Notes under the pieces: model-generated
Seen by the model: the letters and a program-made list of their open reading frames with translations, nothing else
Told to the model about the DNA's origin: nothing
Databases searched by the model: none
In this document: in pieces, positions 47,047 through 58,940 of the stretch
Layout: every line of letters starts with the position of its first letter
How positions within the stretch are numbered: the stretch's first letter is position 1
Program-made: the position numbers and the translations under genes
Origin: Buddleja alternifolia
Taxonomy: Eukaryota > Streptophyta > Magnoliopsida > Lamiales > Scrophulariaceae
DNA length: 64,000 nt
Assembly: GCA_019426215.1 (NCBI GenBank)
Contig: CM033397.1
Span: forward strand, 26,848,480-26,912,479
Direction: 5' to 3'

Positions 47047-49245
47047 ATGGCTTTTAACAAAATGCCTAAGTTGGTAGAGTCAAACTATGATTCTTGCAAA
47101 CTTAGAGCATTCGCGTATTTATGTTCTTGCGATAATGAAATGTGTGATGTAATTTCAGATGGCCCCATTAAGATCATGAAAGTGATAACCAGAGCCCATG
47201 GAGCGACTGAAGAGACTCCATATGGCTATGTTGAAAGACCCAAGTTAGAATGGACGCCAGATGATAGAAAAAGAGCTAATCTAGATAATGTTGAACGAAG
47301 TGCACTCTACTCAGCGTTAGGAGACAATGATGCATTGTTCAACAAGATCAAGCAATGTAAGACTTCCAAAGAAATATGGGATAAGTTGGCTATCGTGTGT
47401 GAAGGTTCAGCACAGATAAAGGAGAACAAGCTCTCCATAGCCATGCAAAGATTTGAGCATTTCAAGATGCAGTCCAATGAGAGGCTAGAACAATTAGACG
47501 CAAGGTTTACTTTGCTCATTACAGAGTTAGCGTCATTAGACAAGGAGTTGACCAACAAGGAAATGGTCAACGAAATTTTTAGAAGTCTTCCAAGCAAGTA
47601 TTTGATTAAGACCGTTGCTATGAGAGAATCACAAACATTGGAGACTCTTACTCCAGAACATGTGTTTTCAAAACTAAAGGCATTTGAGTTCGAATTGGGT
47701 GAAGTCAGTGATACATCGACTTCAGGGACTGAATCAGGAGTTTTAATCGCTACTACAAAAAGTAAGGGCAAAGCGATTAGTGAGGTTAAATCAACGAAAT
47801 CCAACAAAGAAAAAGAGATGGCTTTATTGGTCAAGAAATTCAAGAAATTTCTAAGATATGAAAAGAAAAATTCTATTGGACAAACTTCATTTCAAACTCC
47901 TCCTCTTGCACCAGCACCTCAGTATCAAGCGCCAGTGCACTCAACACCTCAACCAGTAGCGCCAGTTTCATATCACGCGCCACAGTCTCCTACTCAGAAT
48001 CTCTCAGCGCCAGTCATTTCCAAGCGATTAACCACTGAACAGAAAATGAAAACTAATTTGTGTTATAATTACAGAAAACCAGGGCACTACCAGGTAAATT
48101 GCCCTTATCCAAATGTGTCTAAGCCCACAAGGCAAGACTATGCGGATAGAAACCAATTCAGGAGCAACCTTCGCCAACAAGGTTTGCTAGCGGAATCTGA
48201 ACCATTCTCCGCACCTGAAGAGGATTTAGAATCATCAGATGAAAATAGTGATGATGAGCCAACAAGTGACTCAACGTTGATTTGTCTTATGGCAAGAGAT
48301 GATGAAGCGTCTGACGATTCGCTACCACAAGTAACCACTCAATTATCTCATCCTCTTTCTTATGATGAATTACTTGACAAAGTTAATGAAAATTATAAAG
48401 ATTGTCAAGATGCCGCCAAAATATATCAAAATCACTTTGCTATTATCTCATCTCTCCAAAGTGATAAAGTTACGCTCAAAGCAGAGCTGCAAGTTCAGCA
48501 ACAATGCATTGAGAAGAACCAATCGCTTGAAAGAGAGATTACTCAATTGAAAAGCGATCTTGATATAATAGTCAAGAGAGAAACTGATCTGATCGCTAGA
48601 CTTGCCAAATCAGAGCAGCTTGTCTCAACATTATCCAAAGCATCAAGAAATCTAGATAATATGACTGAGGTAACCAAACTTTTTGGTGAAAAGACCGATT
48701 TAGGATGTGATAAATTTGGTCAAAAATCAAAAGCGTCTAAGATTACGGCGAACAACAAATGAAATGGTGTTTTCTTTGTTGAGAAAGGTTCACAAAGTCA
48801 AACACTAAATGAACCAAGCGACAATGGTACGAGGCCAAATGAGAAAGCCAAAGCTGACTCAGGCAAGGGAAAGGCGAAAGCAAACGATTCACAAAGACAG
48901 GTTCATCCAAAAGCTCAAAAGGCCAAGGATAAATCGAATCACTGTGAATCATGCGCTAAGCATCCAGCACCAAAAGTGCAACCCAAGCCAGCGCCAAGAA
49001 AATACCAGCGTCAATATCCAAGACAGTCAAGATCATATTATCGATACTATGATAATTATGATTACTATTATAATCGAGGATATTACTATACAACCAAAAA
49101 GTACACACAACACAATGTGAAACCCAAGAAGGCCAGTATTCCTACAATGAAGACTAGGGAAATTTGGGTTCCTAAAGTTTTAATTCAAACCAAAGTTACT
49201 AACATTGAAGGACCTAAGACAACATGGGTACCTAAGAAGAATTAG
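47047..49245 (+). pseudogene. gag: gag of body A, one nonsense codon and a damaged zinc knuckle
   Basis: Open from ATG 47047 (MAFNKMPKLVES) for 571 codons to TGA at 48760-48762. Body B has GGA at the same place, so this is a nonsense change, and the same frame then runs on to TAG at 49243-49245. Capsid-type sequence fills residues 1 to about 230; a Pro/Ala-rich linker follows. The zinc knuckle reads LCYNYRKPGHYQVNC, with the second Cys replaced by Tyr. An acidic region and a coiled-coil stretch (about residues 465-545) precede a basic, Tyr-rich tail. Pol starts in a different frame 14 bp later in both bodies. Confidence 0.9.
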
Positions 49246-49258
49246 AACTATCCTTTAA

Positions 49259-49573
49259 ATGCAGGTACCTAGAGCCAACACCGATACTTCAGTTTGGTAC
49301 TTCGATAGTGGGTCATCAAGGCATATGACTGGATCAAAAGATCTCTTGGTCAACTATCGTGCAACCAATGGTCCTCAAGTTATATTCGCTGATAACTCCA
49401 AAGGTAAAACTAAAGGTATAGGTATCATGCATAGGGGAAACATCATGATTAGTGATGTATTTTATGTTGAGGGTCTTAAGCATAATTTGTTAAGCATTAG
49501 TCAATTTTGTGATAAAGGCTTTGAAGTAAAATTTTCAAGTGACTACTACTATGTTAACGACGCTAAGACTAAG
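49259..49573 (+). pseudogene. pol: Protease of body A, cut by an inverted LTR piece
   Basis: The open stretch begins MQVPRANTD and holds the active site VWYFDSGSSRHMTGS, the copia aspartic protease pattern. It is colinear with body B until AAGACTAAG at 49573, where an inverted LTR fragment begins. The H-C-C-type N-terminal part of integrase that follows in body B is missing. Confidence 0.88.
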
Positions 49574-50303
49574 TGGTGGTCCCAAGCGGCATACGAAAGG
49601 GTCTAGAAGGGGGGGTTGAATAGACCCTGAAGTCTTTTTCGACTTCAAAAATTTCGTATCATTTTAAGGGTTTGAACGCTTGAATAACTGTGCGCTTGGG
49701 TTAGACGCTTCAGGAAAGTTAACTTAGACTTAGTGATTTTAGCAGTTTACCAAAGTAGGGCAACGCTTAGATCGCTTAATCAGGGTTAGCACAACGGAAA
49801 TGAGTTTTAGCGTTTTTTTAGTTAATTTAATCGCTTTGCACTTCAACTTGTCTCTTTCAAAGATAAAAGATGTAATAATAATAATAAGACAGTAAAGATA
49901 AATAACACAAGATGTATAAGGTTCACTGGGTGATGTAATCCCAGCTACGTCCTTCTTCTCCTTTTCACTCGGAGGAATTTACTAGGTTGATTTTCAAAGA
50001 ATCACACAGAATCTTCTACAAGATAGTAAAGGGTGAAAATGATCTTGGGCTCCTTGATCACACAGACTTCAGCACCAATGAAGATCGTCTTCTTCAAGCT
50101 TCTCTCACTCAGAAATACTGCCTGAAAGGGTTCAACAACTTTTCTCACTCAGATGAAAGGTTGAGGTTTGTCACTAGGGTTTTGTTTGTTTTTTTGGGAA
50201 TATCAAACAACTTGGAATATCTCAGTTGGAATTTAGGTTTCTTCTTTGGAAGATGTTTGAGATATTAGTGACTGTCTGGAATATAGATAAAAAGCTTGAA
50301 ACA
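49574..50303 (-). mobile_element. Inverted partial LTR inside pol of body A
   Basis: The sequence is the reverse complement of the end of the SIRE LTR (compare about 58105-58825). It starts exactly at the LTR terminus (TGGTGGTCCCAAG) and includes the shortened G run at 49609-49615. The other side is broken near AAAAAGCTTGAA, where the CATCTTTTAAG of integrase resumes. About 250 bp of pol (body B 60887-61136) is replaced. Confidence 0.85.
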
Positions 50304-52257
50304 TCTTTTAAGAAAAAACCATGCTTATCTACTTCTAGAGTTCTTGAACTATTGCATCTAGATTTTTTTGGTTCTATTCAAATCATGAGTGTTAGTGGTA
50401 AAAAGTATTCACTAGTAATAGTTGATGATTTCTCTCACTATACATGGGTAGAATTTCTAGCGACCAAAGATGAAACTAGTGTCAAGCTCACATTGCTAAT
50501 TCGTCAATTGCAATCTTATAAAGATCTCAAGGTGACAAGAATTAGAAGCGATAGAGGGACTGAATTTACTAACCAATTTGTTGAGAAGTTTTGTATAGAT
50601 CTTGGAATACTTCATGAGTATTCTGCACCTAGAACACCTCAACAGAATGGAGTAGCCGAGCGATGGAACAAAACGCTTAAAGAAGCCGCTAAGACGATGC
50701 TTGCAGAGTCTAAGCTGCCTCAAAGGTTTTGGGCCGAAGCTATCAATACCACTTGCTACACTCAGAACCGGTGTATGATCAACAAGCAACATGAGAAGAC
50801 TCCATATGAGTTGTGGAAGGAACGTAAGCCTAACGTTTCATATTTTTATGTATTTGGTTCAAAATGTTTCATTCATAACAATCGATCACAAAGCCTAAAG
50901 ACGTTTGATCTAAAAACGGATGAAGGAATCTTTCTAGCCTATGCCAAAAATGGAAAGAGTTTTCGCATCCTAAATAAGATCAAATCGAAGGTTGAAGAAT
51001 CCATTCATGTTGTGTTTGATGATGCTAACCAAGAACCGAGTAAGGTAAGTTCTGATGATGTAGGAATTGAAGATCTTGCCCAATATGCATCACAAATCAA
51101 TCGTTGTGATGATAGTGATGATGATGATGATGAGGATGATGAGATCTTTGTGCTTATTACTAAAGTTACTCGTGAGGTTACAAATGAGGATATTATCAGA
51201 ATCGATGATGATCATGAAGAGAATGATTATCAAGAGCAAAGTAGAACTGTGAATGATGCAGCGACTGCGCCAGAGACAAATGAGAGTCAAGCGATTGATA
51301 ATCAAGAATCTCTCAACCCATTCCATCCAGACCATAAATGGCTTAGAGACCATCAACCAGAGTTAGTAATTGGAGATATTGAAGCACCTGTTAGAACTAG
51401 ATCAGCTACAATCAATGTGGCCATGTTCGTAAGTTTCTTGTCTCAAATGGAACCAAAGAAAGTGGATGAAGCACTCAGTGATTCAAGTTGGGTAGAAGCA
51501 ATGCAAGAAGAGCTTAACCAATTTGAGAGAAGCAAAGTTTGGACGCTAGTACCAAGACCAACTCACCAAGGAGTTATTGGAACTAGATGGGTTTTTGGGA
51601 ACAAGATGGGCGCAGATGGCATTGTTATAAGAAAGAAAGCCAGATTAGTCGCTCAGGGTTATTGTCAAGAAGAGGAAATTGATTTTGATGAAACGTATGC
51701 CCCAGTAGACCGTCTTGAAGCGATTAGGATGTTCCTAACGTTTGCCGTATTCAACAAGTTCACCGTATACCAAATGGACGTGAAGAGTGCATTCCTGAAT
51801 GGTAAGCTCCAAGAAAAAGTCTATGTGGAGCAACCTCCAGGATTCATCAACAACCATGACAAAAGTATGGTCTACAAATTGGATAAGGCACTCTATGGCC
51901 TTAAACAAGCACCAAGAGCGTGGTATGACACTCACTCTATCTTTCTTATAGGTAAAGGCTTTTCAAAAGGCAGCGTTGATACAACGTTATTTAAAATTAC
52001 CCATAATGAAGATATTATCTTAGTCCAAATCTTTGTTGATGATATTATATTTGGTTCTACTAACAAGCGACTGTGTGAGAAATTTTCGAAAATAATGCAA
52101 GATCAATTTGAAATGAGCATGATGGATGAATTGACTTTCTTCTTAGGATTACAAGTTAAACAACTCCCTAATGCCATATTTATAAACCAAGCTAAATATA
52201 CAAGAGATATGATTAAGAAATTTGGTATAGAAAATGCATCATCTTCCAAAATTCCAA
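50304..52257 (+). pseudogene. pol: Integrase core and reverse transcriptase of body A, no RNase H
   Basis: The ORF is open through the integrase core with all three acidic positions in place (HLDFFG, IRSDRGTEF, PQQNGVAE). It continues into RT ([53 protein letters not shown]). The catalytic box is FVDD (52032-52043) where body B has YVDD. RT stops at SSKIPMS, directly fused to the env-like region; the remaining RT, RNase H and pol end seen in body B (63094-63786) are deleted. Missing the zinc-binding part of integrase and RNase H, this pol cannot be functional. Confidence 0.9.
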
Positions 52258-52650
52258 TGAGCAATGATGAAGAGCAAGCGACATCGTCTTCATCATCTTC
52301 ATCGGAAGAAGAGGTGGTGGTTAAACGATCTAAATGAAAGATTGTTCTTAAAGTCGCTAAGCCAGCTAAACCAGCAAAGAAGCCGAAGCAGAAGCTGGTG
52401 CCCAAGAAACAAAAGTCTCCCTCTCCACCTCCAGCGTTTATCTTCCCTCAGGAAGAGAAAGAAGAGGTCGAAGAAGTACCGCTAGCCCGAAGGCGTACTC
52501 CTCTCTCCACTCCAGCTGAATCGACAAGCGATCCAACAGAGCCAGTGCTTGAAGAACCAGCGAGTGTTCCACCTCCATCTGACGCTGTTCCAGAAATAAG
52601 CTCAGATCCTAAAGCCTATGCTCAATCTGAAAGGTTTTCCCATGTTCGGG

Positions 52651-52732
52651 GTAAGTACTTGTGCTAAGCAAAAGTAGTTTATCCTTTCATCGTTTGTTTC
52701 TAAGTCTCTAACGCTAGGATAAATCCTTTTAG
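52651..52732 (+). other. Putative intron 1 of the env-like gene, 82 nt
   Basis: The donor is GGG/GTAAGT and the acceptor CCTTTTAG/CC. It contains in-frame stops, is T-rich near its end, and its removal (phase 1) joins two open frames. Confidence 0.65.
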
Positions 52733-52918
52733 CCGAGTGTGAAGCAAATATTCAAACTGTTCTCAACACTCTTGAGGATTTACATATTCCCATCCGTGCT
52801 AATCCTACTACTTCCTTTCTCGATTTAGATCCTAAAGAAATTGTTCCGGAGCCTGAGGAAACTATACAAACTGTTGAAATAGATCAAGCGACTGACAAAG
52901 TGGAAGATAGTCCTCAGG

Positions 52919-52998
52919 GTAAGCGTTGAAGTATCTTATTTGTAATTTCTACTTAGTAGAAATTTTGCTTGCTTTTCTCAATCGCTTGCTTGTATCAG
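52919..52998 (+). other. Putative intron 2 of the env-like gene, 80 nt
   Basis: The donor is CAGG/GTAAGC and the acceptor TTGTATCAG/CT. Also phase 1. It contains a TGA in the incoming frame, and splicing keeps the downstream frame open to 53348. Confidence 0.65.
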
Positions 52999-54085
52999 CT
53001 CAAGCTGCACCAGACGCTGATGCACCTCCATCCTCAGAAGTTCCCATTGAAGTGGACGTTGATCTGACTACTATTGTGGATATAGCTAAAGAAGTAGCTC
53101 AAGTCCTTCCTGACGCTGAAACATCTCCAGTCAGTGAAGCGACTCTACATGCTGAGCGGTCGATAAAAGTGGCCCCTATCCCAACAGAATCTATTGCCTT
53201 CACTCCCACTCCAACCGGATCTCCTCCCCGTGTCATTAATTTCTTTCCCCGTAGTTACAATGCAGACGTTGAGTTTTATTATGCTGCTAGAGAACGGGAC
53301 ACCCAGACCTTTGCTGAATCCGAAATCAACTTTCAAAAACTCTCGCCTTGAGTATATTCGAAGACCAGCGATCAATAGAGCAGATTTTGACCAAGCACGT
53401 TTCAATTTCTTTGGTCGCTCTGTTAGTCTTTTTACCCTCTTCGGTCAAACAAAATTGTTTTCAAAAATTCCCACATGGGCGATTGGCTTAAAAACCCCGA
53501 TGAAGAGGATCTCAACAGGATTGGATACTCGGCTCTTCCATCAGTCGTCAATTCTCCTCAGAATGCTCTCTCTTCCTAATCCACTCAAGCTATGGAAAGG
53601 AAAAGGACCGATTGTTGCTGAGCGTCCAAATCCAGTTAACTCATGGATTGAAGATGAAGCCCGAGAATACCTTGCAAGATTATGGGCTGAGGATTACGTA
53701 GAAGAAATTGAACATTTTGAGAAATTCCTTGCTGCCACAAAAGATGAGAACAAAGCTAACAAGCTTGGCAAGCGTTGGATGATGGATACAGCCAAATGGG
53801 TTGAAGAGTTCATTTTACACTTCTATACTCTTGAAGAACTTGTGAGATATCCATTATTATTTGAATTCAAAATCGAATACAGACGCCGAGGGTTTGCTAC
53901 CTTTTTACTTCACCAGCGTCAACATATTGCTGAAAATGTTAGCGATCTGCCAAGTTACAGACAACCTATCGAGAGATACATCCGTCAACAGCTAGCCTTA
54001 TTCAGTTAAGGCGGATGATACGTGTTTCACCCTCGTCAAGCATTTGTTCAGCGCATCTTTCCAGATCTGAATGAAGAAGCCCCCA

Positions 54086-55557
54086 TGGTACGTGTCGAAT
54101 GCACCAAAATATAATTACTATCCTCACAAGAATTTGTAGTACTCGTAAGTCCAAGTCGAACCCTAGAGACTAATTGATCAAATAACAAAGGGGGGTTTTG
54201 AAGATTTAATTAACTAAAATTGTAGAAAAAAAGTGCTTGAAAATTCAATTAATGGAAAATACGATTCAAGAGAAATTCAACCCTTAATTCACACATTGAT
54301 CATAGACACCTAAATTACTATTCACTCATTGATTACTTAGCCAAGAATCTAAATAACCAGCTATCTAGATCCTTATTAACTTCCTTATATCATTAACCAA
54401 AGCCCAGCACCCGGTTAAATTCTTATTATCAACTGACTCGGTATTAAGCAATCCTAATCATGTCAATAATAGCATAACGAATTAGAAGCGACTAAGAGTA
54501 AACAATAGTTTAAGCAAGCGCCAACTATTAAATTTACACTAATGTTTCCCTTAGGTTATCAACGAAAATTGGGATCCTAATCATGAAAACCTAATTGCTA
54601 CATGCACAAATCAAACATAACAATTACGGCTTATGAAGATTCGTTAGCAAACAATTGACCTAGATAATCAACTAATGTGCACCTTAGATAATCATATACA
54701 CAATTGTAAGAATTGAAATCAAGAAACAAAAGATAATCAAACCGTGAATAGATTAAAATAAAAGCTTCGTGTCTCACAATGTATGAATTAATTGGAATTC
54801 TCTTGACTCGAAATAAAAACTTAGCTAATAATAATTGTAAGCATAAAACTTGAAAATACTATTTTTCTAACTCTCTTCTCCTTGTTTTTTGTTGTTCTCT
54901 CTTCAAGTCTTGCAAGACATATATATAGGCAATGAAAAGATACTATAATCATGGAGAGAATATATTCCCTCTTCCTTTATCAAGACATGGAGAATATATT
55001 CTTCTCTTTAACATCAAAGCATAGAAAATATATTCTTCCCTTTAACATCAAAGCATGGAGAATATATTCTTCCATTTACACCTTGAATTGCCTCTAATTA
55101 ACCATCAAATCTGACTTCAACTTCTTCTATAAAGTTGTAGATTCGTGTGTTATCTTTCAATTCCAATGGGCCTTGACTAAATCCAAGATAAATAACTCTA
55201 TTTATGAATTTTGCACCACAGATGCGCAGTCCAGTCCAAAACAGAAATCTTCTGTTCTTGAACACTTTTGGGCCCTTTAACTTCCGAATTGGGTCTGGAC
55301 TTTTTCACAAGAAATGTAGGCCTTTGTCTTAGCTTTCCAACTGGATAAAATTCAATAGAAACTAACTTATGCATCTCCATATATATCAGTATTTCCAAAA
55401 CATCGCCAAATCTGCCATTTTGATTGAAATTGATATTTTGCACTCCAAATCTTGCCTAAATCACAAAATGAGATAAAATCAGTTCCAATGGCCATATAAT
55501 CACAAAAGAAAATGCTAAATATAGGGGAAATAAAATATATAAATATTGCACTTATCA
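54086..55557 (-). mobile_element. Solo LTR inside the env-like gene, 1,472 bp
   Basis: TGGTACGTGTCGAATG...CACTTATCA with the duplication CCCCA on both sides (54081-54085, 55558-55562). On the minus strand it starts TGATAAGTGC and has CCTATATATATGTC as a promoter-like motif, so minus orientation is likely. There is no internal domain. The LTR differs from all others in the window; the start resembles Athila/Tat-type gypsy LTRs. Confidence 0.87.
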
Positions 55558-57330
55558 CCCCACCAGTAAACAGCCGCGTGAAATTCATGTCAATGCTGCC
55601 AATGAACACGCGGAGTTTGCTGAATTCTACCGAGACAGAAGAGCAGTGATAGAAAATGCACAAGCGTTGGATATCACTTTCAACCACTATTCAAGACTAA
55701 GCGACTTCCGAGGATACAATCTTCACCCTGTCCTCTTTTGTGAACAGAACATTCAAGTGGCCAAGATGATATCGCTAATTAGGATAGTGGATCAAGAAGC
55801 AGCTCAAGCACTATTGCCATTTATTTTGGACTTCTACAACTCATATACTTCAGGAGTCGATCTGCCGGATGGAGTGCAACTTGCACTAAGCAATGAAGAG
55901 CTCGAAGACGCTATATTCTTTATTCTGAAGACCAACCTGATGAGTCCAAGGCGTGTGATGCAAGCGATTGGCCCACTCTGGGTCGTTTCTGTTGAAAATC
56001 CCTCCCATTCCGTCCAAATCGTTGAAATAGAAGATTCTCCTACTGTGGATGCCGCTCAAATTCCCGACGTCTCTTTGCCAGATCTTCCAAGCGCCCCAGT
56101 AGTCGAGCCCCCATCAGTGATTGCAGATCCATCCATGGATCAAGCGATAGATGAAGTTCATGCTAAAATTGCTGAAGAGCCTGAAGAGAAATTTATCAGA
56201 GAAAAAACCAAAGGCAAGGCTGTAGTTTCTAGGTCTCATGGACTGATTCCGTCTCCTAAGTGCTCCTCCTCGGACTCGGACTCGAACAGTGATCCAGATG
56301 CTCGAGATTTTAGAAAAGCAATACAGAACTCACTTAACAACATTGAGTGTTCTTGCTCAAAAATTTTGGATAGAACTGATAAGCAAATCCGAATTATTTC
56401 TAACACTCGAAGCCGTGATATCTTAGACGCTGCTACAAAGAGCACAATCACAGTCATGGATACTATATCACCGCTGATCACTTCGCTTTCCAAAGAATTC
56501 AACCGGACGCTTGCGCAGAATGCTTCAGCTGATACTGAGCGACAAACTACTTTCGATCAAGCCTCTCAAAGTATCCCTAAACAAGTTGCCCTTTTGGTTG
56601 AAAAAGTCAGGCTTATACGCCGAGATATCACTGACTTGAAGACATACTTTGCTGATGTCAAGAAGGGGAAAAATAAAGAAAAGTCCAAGGCAAAATCTAA
56701 AACAGTTTATAAACAGTGGCGATCAATGTTTGAAGAAATAGTGAGCATAAAGAAGATGCTAACTAAAAACAAAAAGTCAAGATATTATCTAGGAAGGTAC
56801 TTGCTTCCGGACTTGGACGTCGAATTTTTGGAGAGTATGGGATTTCATCCTTATGCCGGACCGGTTAGACGACCTATCAAATGGAAACCATCCAACGATA
56901 GAAGACAAGACATCTATTACGACTTAATTCGTGAACTTGGTATTCCTCAAAGGGAATGGGTGGACAGGCTGAAGGAACTGAATGAAAGCGCTAGACAACG
57001 AAGCCATGACTATCATGAACTGCAACATACCACCATGATAGACGTTGATCGACTCCTCATGGACTTAGCAAATAAAATCTACCAAGGAATACAAAGCGCA
57101 AAGCGACTGAAAAAAATGAATGCTTTATATTTTCTCATCTCTTTTATTTTCGGTTATCGCTTTCAATTATCTTATATTTAGTATAAATCAAGCTTGCTAA
57201 CAACTTGTTGAGGCTAATCTAACTTTAGCTAACTTCACTAACTTTCCAAACGCTAACTTATACTTATTTGGGCTTTTCTTTGAACTCTTAATTTATAAAA
57301 GAGTTACAAGAGTTAAAGTCTTGACATCAT

Positions 57331-57345
57331 CAAAAAGGGGGAAAT
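57331..57345 (+). other. Polypurine tract of body A
   Basis: AAAAAGGGGGAAAT lies immediately before the middle LTR. Confidence 0.85.
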
Positions 57346-58825
57346 TGTTAGGAATTTCACGTTAGATGTTTTGATGATGACAAGATAGGATTCTATGTTA
57401 GACCCCAACAAATAATGTAAGTTTATGTTTCATAGATCAATTGTATAAGCGTTTGAAAGTATATAACTTTGTTAGGCTTGTAATTTTTATCTTTGTAGAT
57501 TTTAGACTAAGTATTGGATACTGAATCGCTAATGGAATTCTAGGTGAGTCTATTAGAGATGAACTTGAAGATCAGGGTCTGAAGTCAAAAGAAGAAGAAG
57601 ATTTATCCTTAGCGTCTGTCAGACGCTAAAGGACTATTTCAGGACTCATGAATCAAGCACTCAATGCACTCAAGCGATCAATATCAAATTCACATGAAAT
57701 AAATCCTCAAGTCATGAAGGACTTAAATTCAATCATTCAATCGACATTTATTTCCAACGAAGAATAAATTCAAATGCATTAAATGCCTGATAAGTGCATT
57801 AAATGTGATAAGCCAATATGACTTGTGGACAAGCCACCTTTTGACTAGACTGTCAGAATTTCAGAGTTTATAGCTGCTCCCGTCCAATCGGAACCAGTAG
57901 GATTTCATGAATGTCAGAGAAAAGGTAAAATCACGCGCCGCGTGAAAGGCACGCTCCTACATATGTCCAATGGACATAATCCCAAGAATTGCCTATAAAT
58001 ACCTAATTCCAGCAAACCCTAAATAAAAAAATAAGAGAGATATACGTACATGCGTAAGAATTTTGCTGAAATTCTCTTTCAAAGAAAAAACTTAGAAACT
58101 CCATAGCCAAGATTCTTCAAGCTTTTTACACACATTTCATACAGTCACAAATATCTCTAACATCTTCCAAGGAAGAAACCTAAACTCTTACTGAGATATT
58201 CCTAGTTATTTGATCTTTCCAAAAATAAACAAACCCTTGTGATAAAACCCTCAACCTTTCATCTGAGTGAGAAAATTGTTGAACCCTTTACAGGCAGTAT
58301 TTCTGAGTGAGAGAAGCTTGTAGAAAAAGATCTTCATTGGTACTGGAATTTGTGTGATCAAGGAGCCTGAGATCATTTTCACCTAATTACTACCTTGTAG
58401 AAGATTCTGTGTGATTCTTTGATAATCATATTAGTAAACTCCCTCCAAGTTAAAAATGAGAAGAAGGATGTAGCTAGGATTACATCACCCAGTGAACCTT
58501 ATATATCTTGTGTCATTTACTTTCATTATTGTCTTGCTTTGTATTATTTTGTCTATTCTGAAAAACACAAGCTAAATCTACTAAGCAACTATTTAACCTT
58601 AACGAACGCTAAGGCTTTCAAATCATTTCAGCTTTGCAAACCCTGATTAAGCAATCTAAGCACTACCCTACTTTGGAAAATTGCCGAAATCACCCAAGCG
58701 CTTAGCTTTCTAAGCGTTCTAATCTTTAAAAGTGATACGAAAGTTTTGAATTCGAAAAAGACTTCAGGGTCTATTCCCCCCCCCCCCCCCTTCTAGACCC
58801 TTTCGCATGCCACTTGGGACCACCA
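57346..58825 (+). repeat. Middle LTR shared by bodies A and B
   Basis: 1,480 bp with TG...CA ends and a 15-C run at 58776-58790. A polypurine tract lies on its left and a primer site on its right, so it functions as the 3' LTR of A and the 5' LTR of B. Confidence 0.92.
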
Positions 58826-58827
58826 AG

Positions 58828-58839
58828 TGGTATCAGAGC
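58828..58839 (+). other. Primer-binding site of body B
   Basis: TGGTATCAGAGC, as in body A. Confidence 0.93.
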
Positions 58840-58940
58840 GGTTGAAGTAGAAACCTTAGTAATTCCGAGCGCAACTGCTTGTTTAGATCCATTTTTCTAA
58901 AACTTAGTCGCTTTAAAACTCTCTTTCAAAACATCTCATT

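Larger units (their letters stand above)
52258..57181 (+). pseudogene. Env-like gene of body A, apparently with two introns, split by a solo LTR
   Basis: SIRE elements carry an env-like gene after pol; its role is unproven. Here it begins in frame with RT as a Ser/Glu-rich then Pro-rich stretch. It meets a TGA at 52335-52337 and runs to 52650. Two short introns (52651-52732, 52919-52998) keep the frame open. A one-base frameshift lies near 53340. Two stops at 54007 and 54016 are explainable as CAA to TAA and CGA to TGA. The solo LTR at 54086-55557 plus one target copy adds 1,477 bp and shifts the frame by exactly the amount needed to reach the 511-codon ORF ending at 57181. The last part has a Ser/Asp run, a predicted coiled coil and a hydrophobic C-terminus (ALYFLISFIFGY) suited to membrane anchoring. 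No viral homology is claimed. Confidence 0.75.

Noticed and set aside
47307..47843. Minus-strand ORF of 178 codons
   Set aside because: It lies opposite the long, motif-bearing gag of body A and has no recognisable domain; an antisense shadow.
52926..53351. Separate 141-codon gene starting at ATG 52926
   Set aside because: Its first codons fall in the putative intron 2 and the remainder continues the upstream exon frame; it is better read as an exon of the env-like gene.
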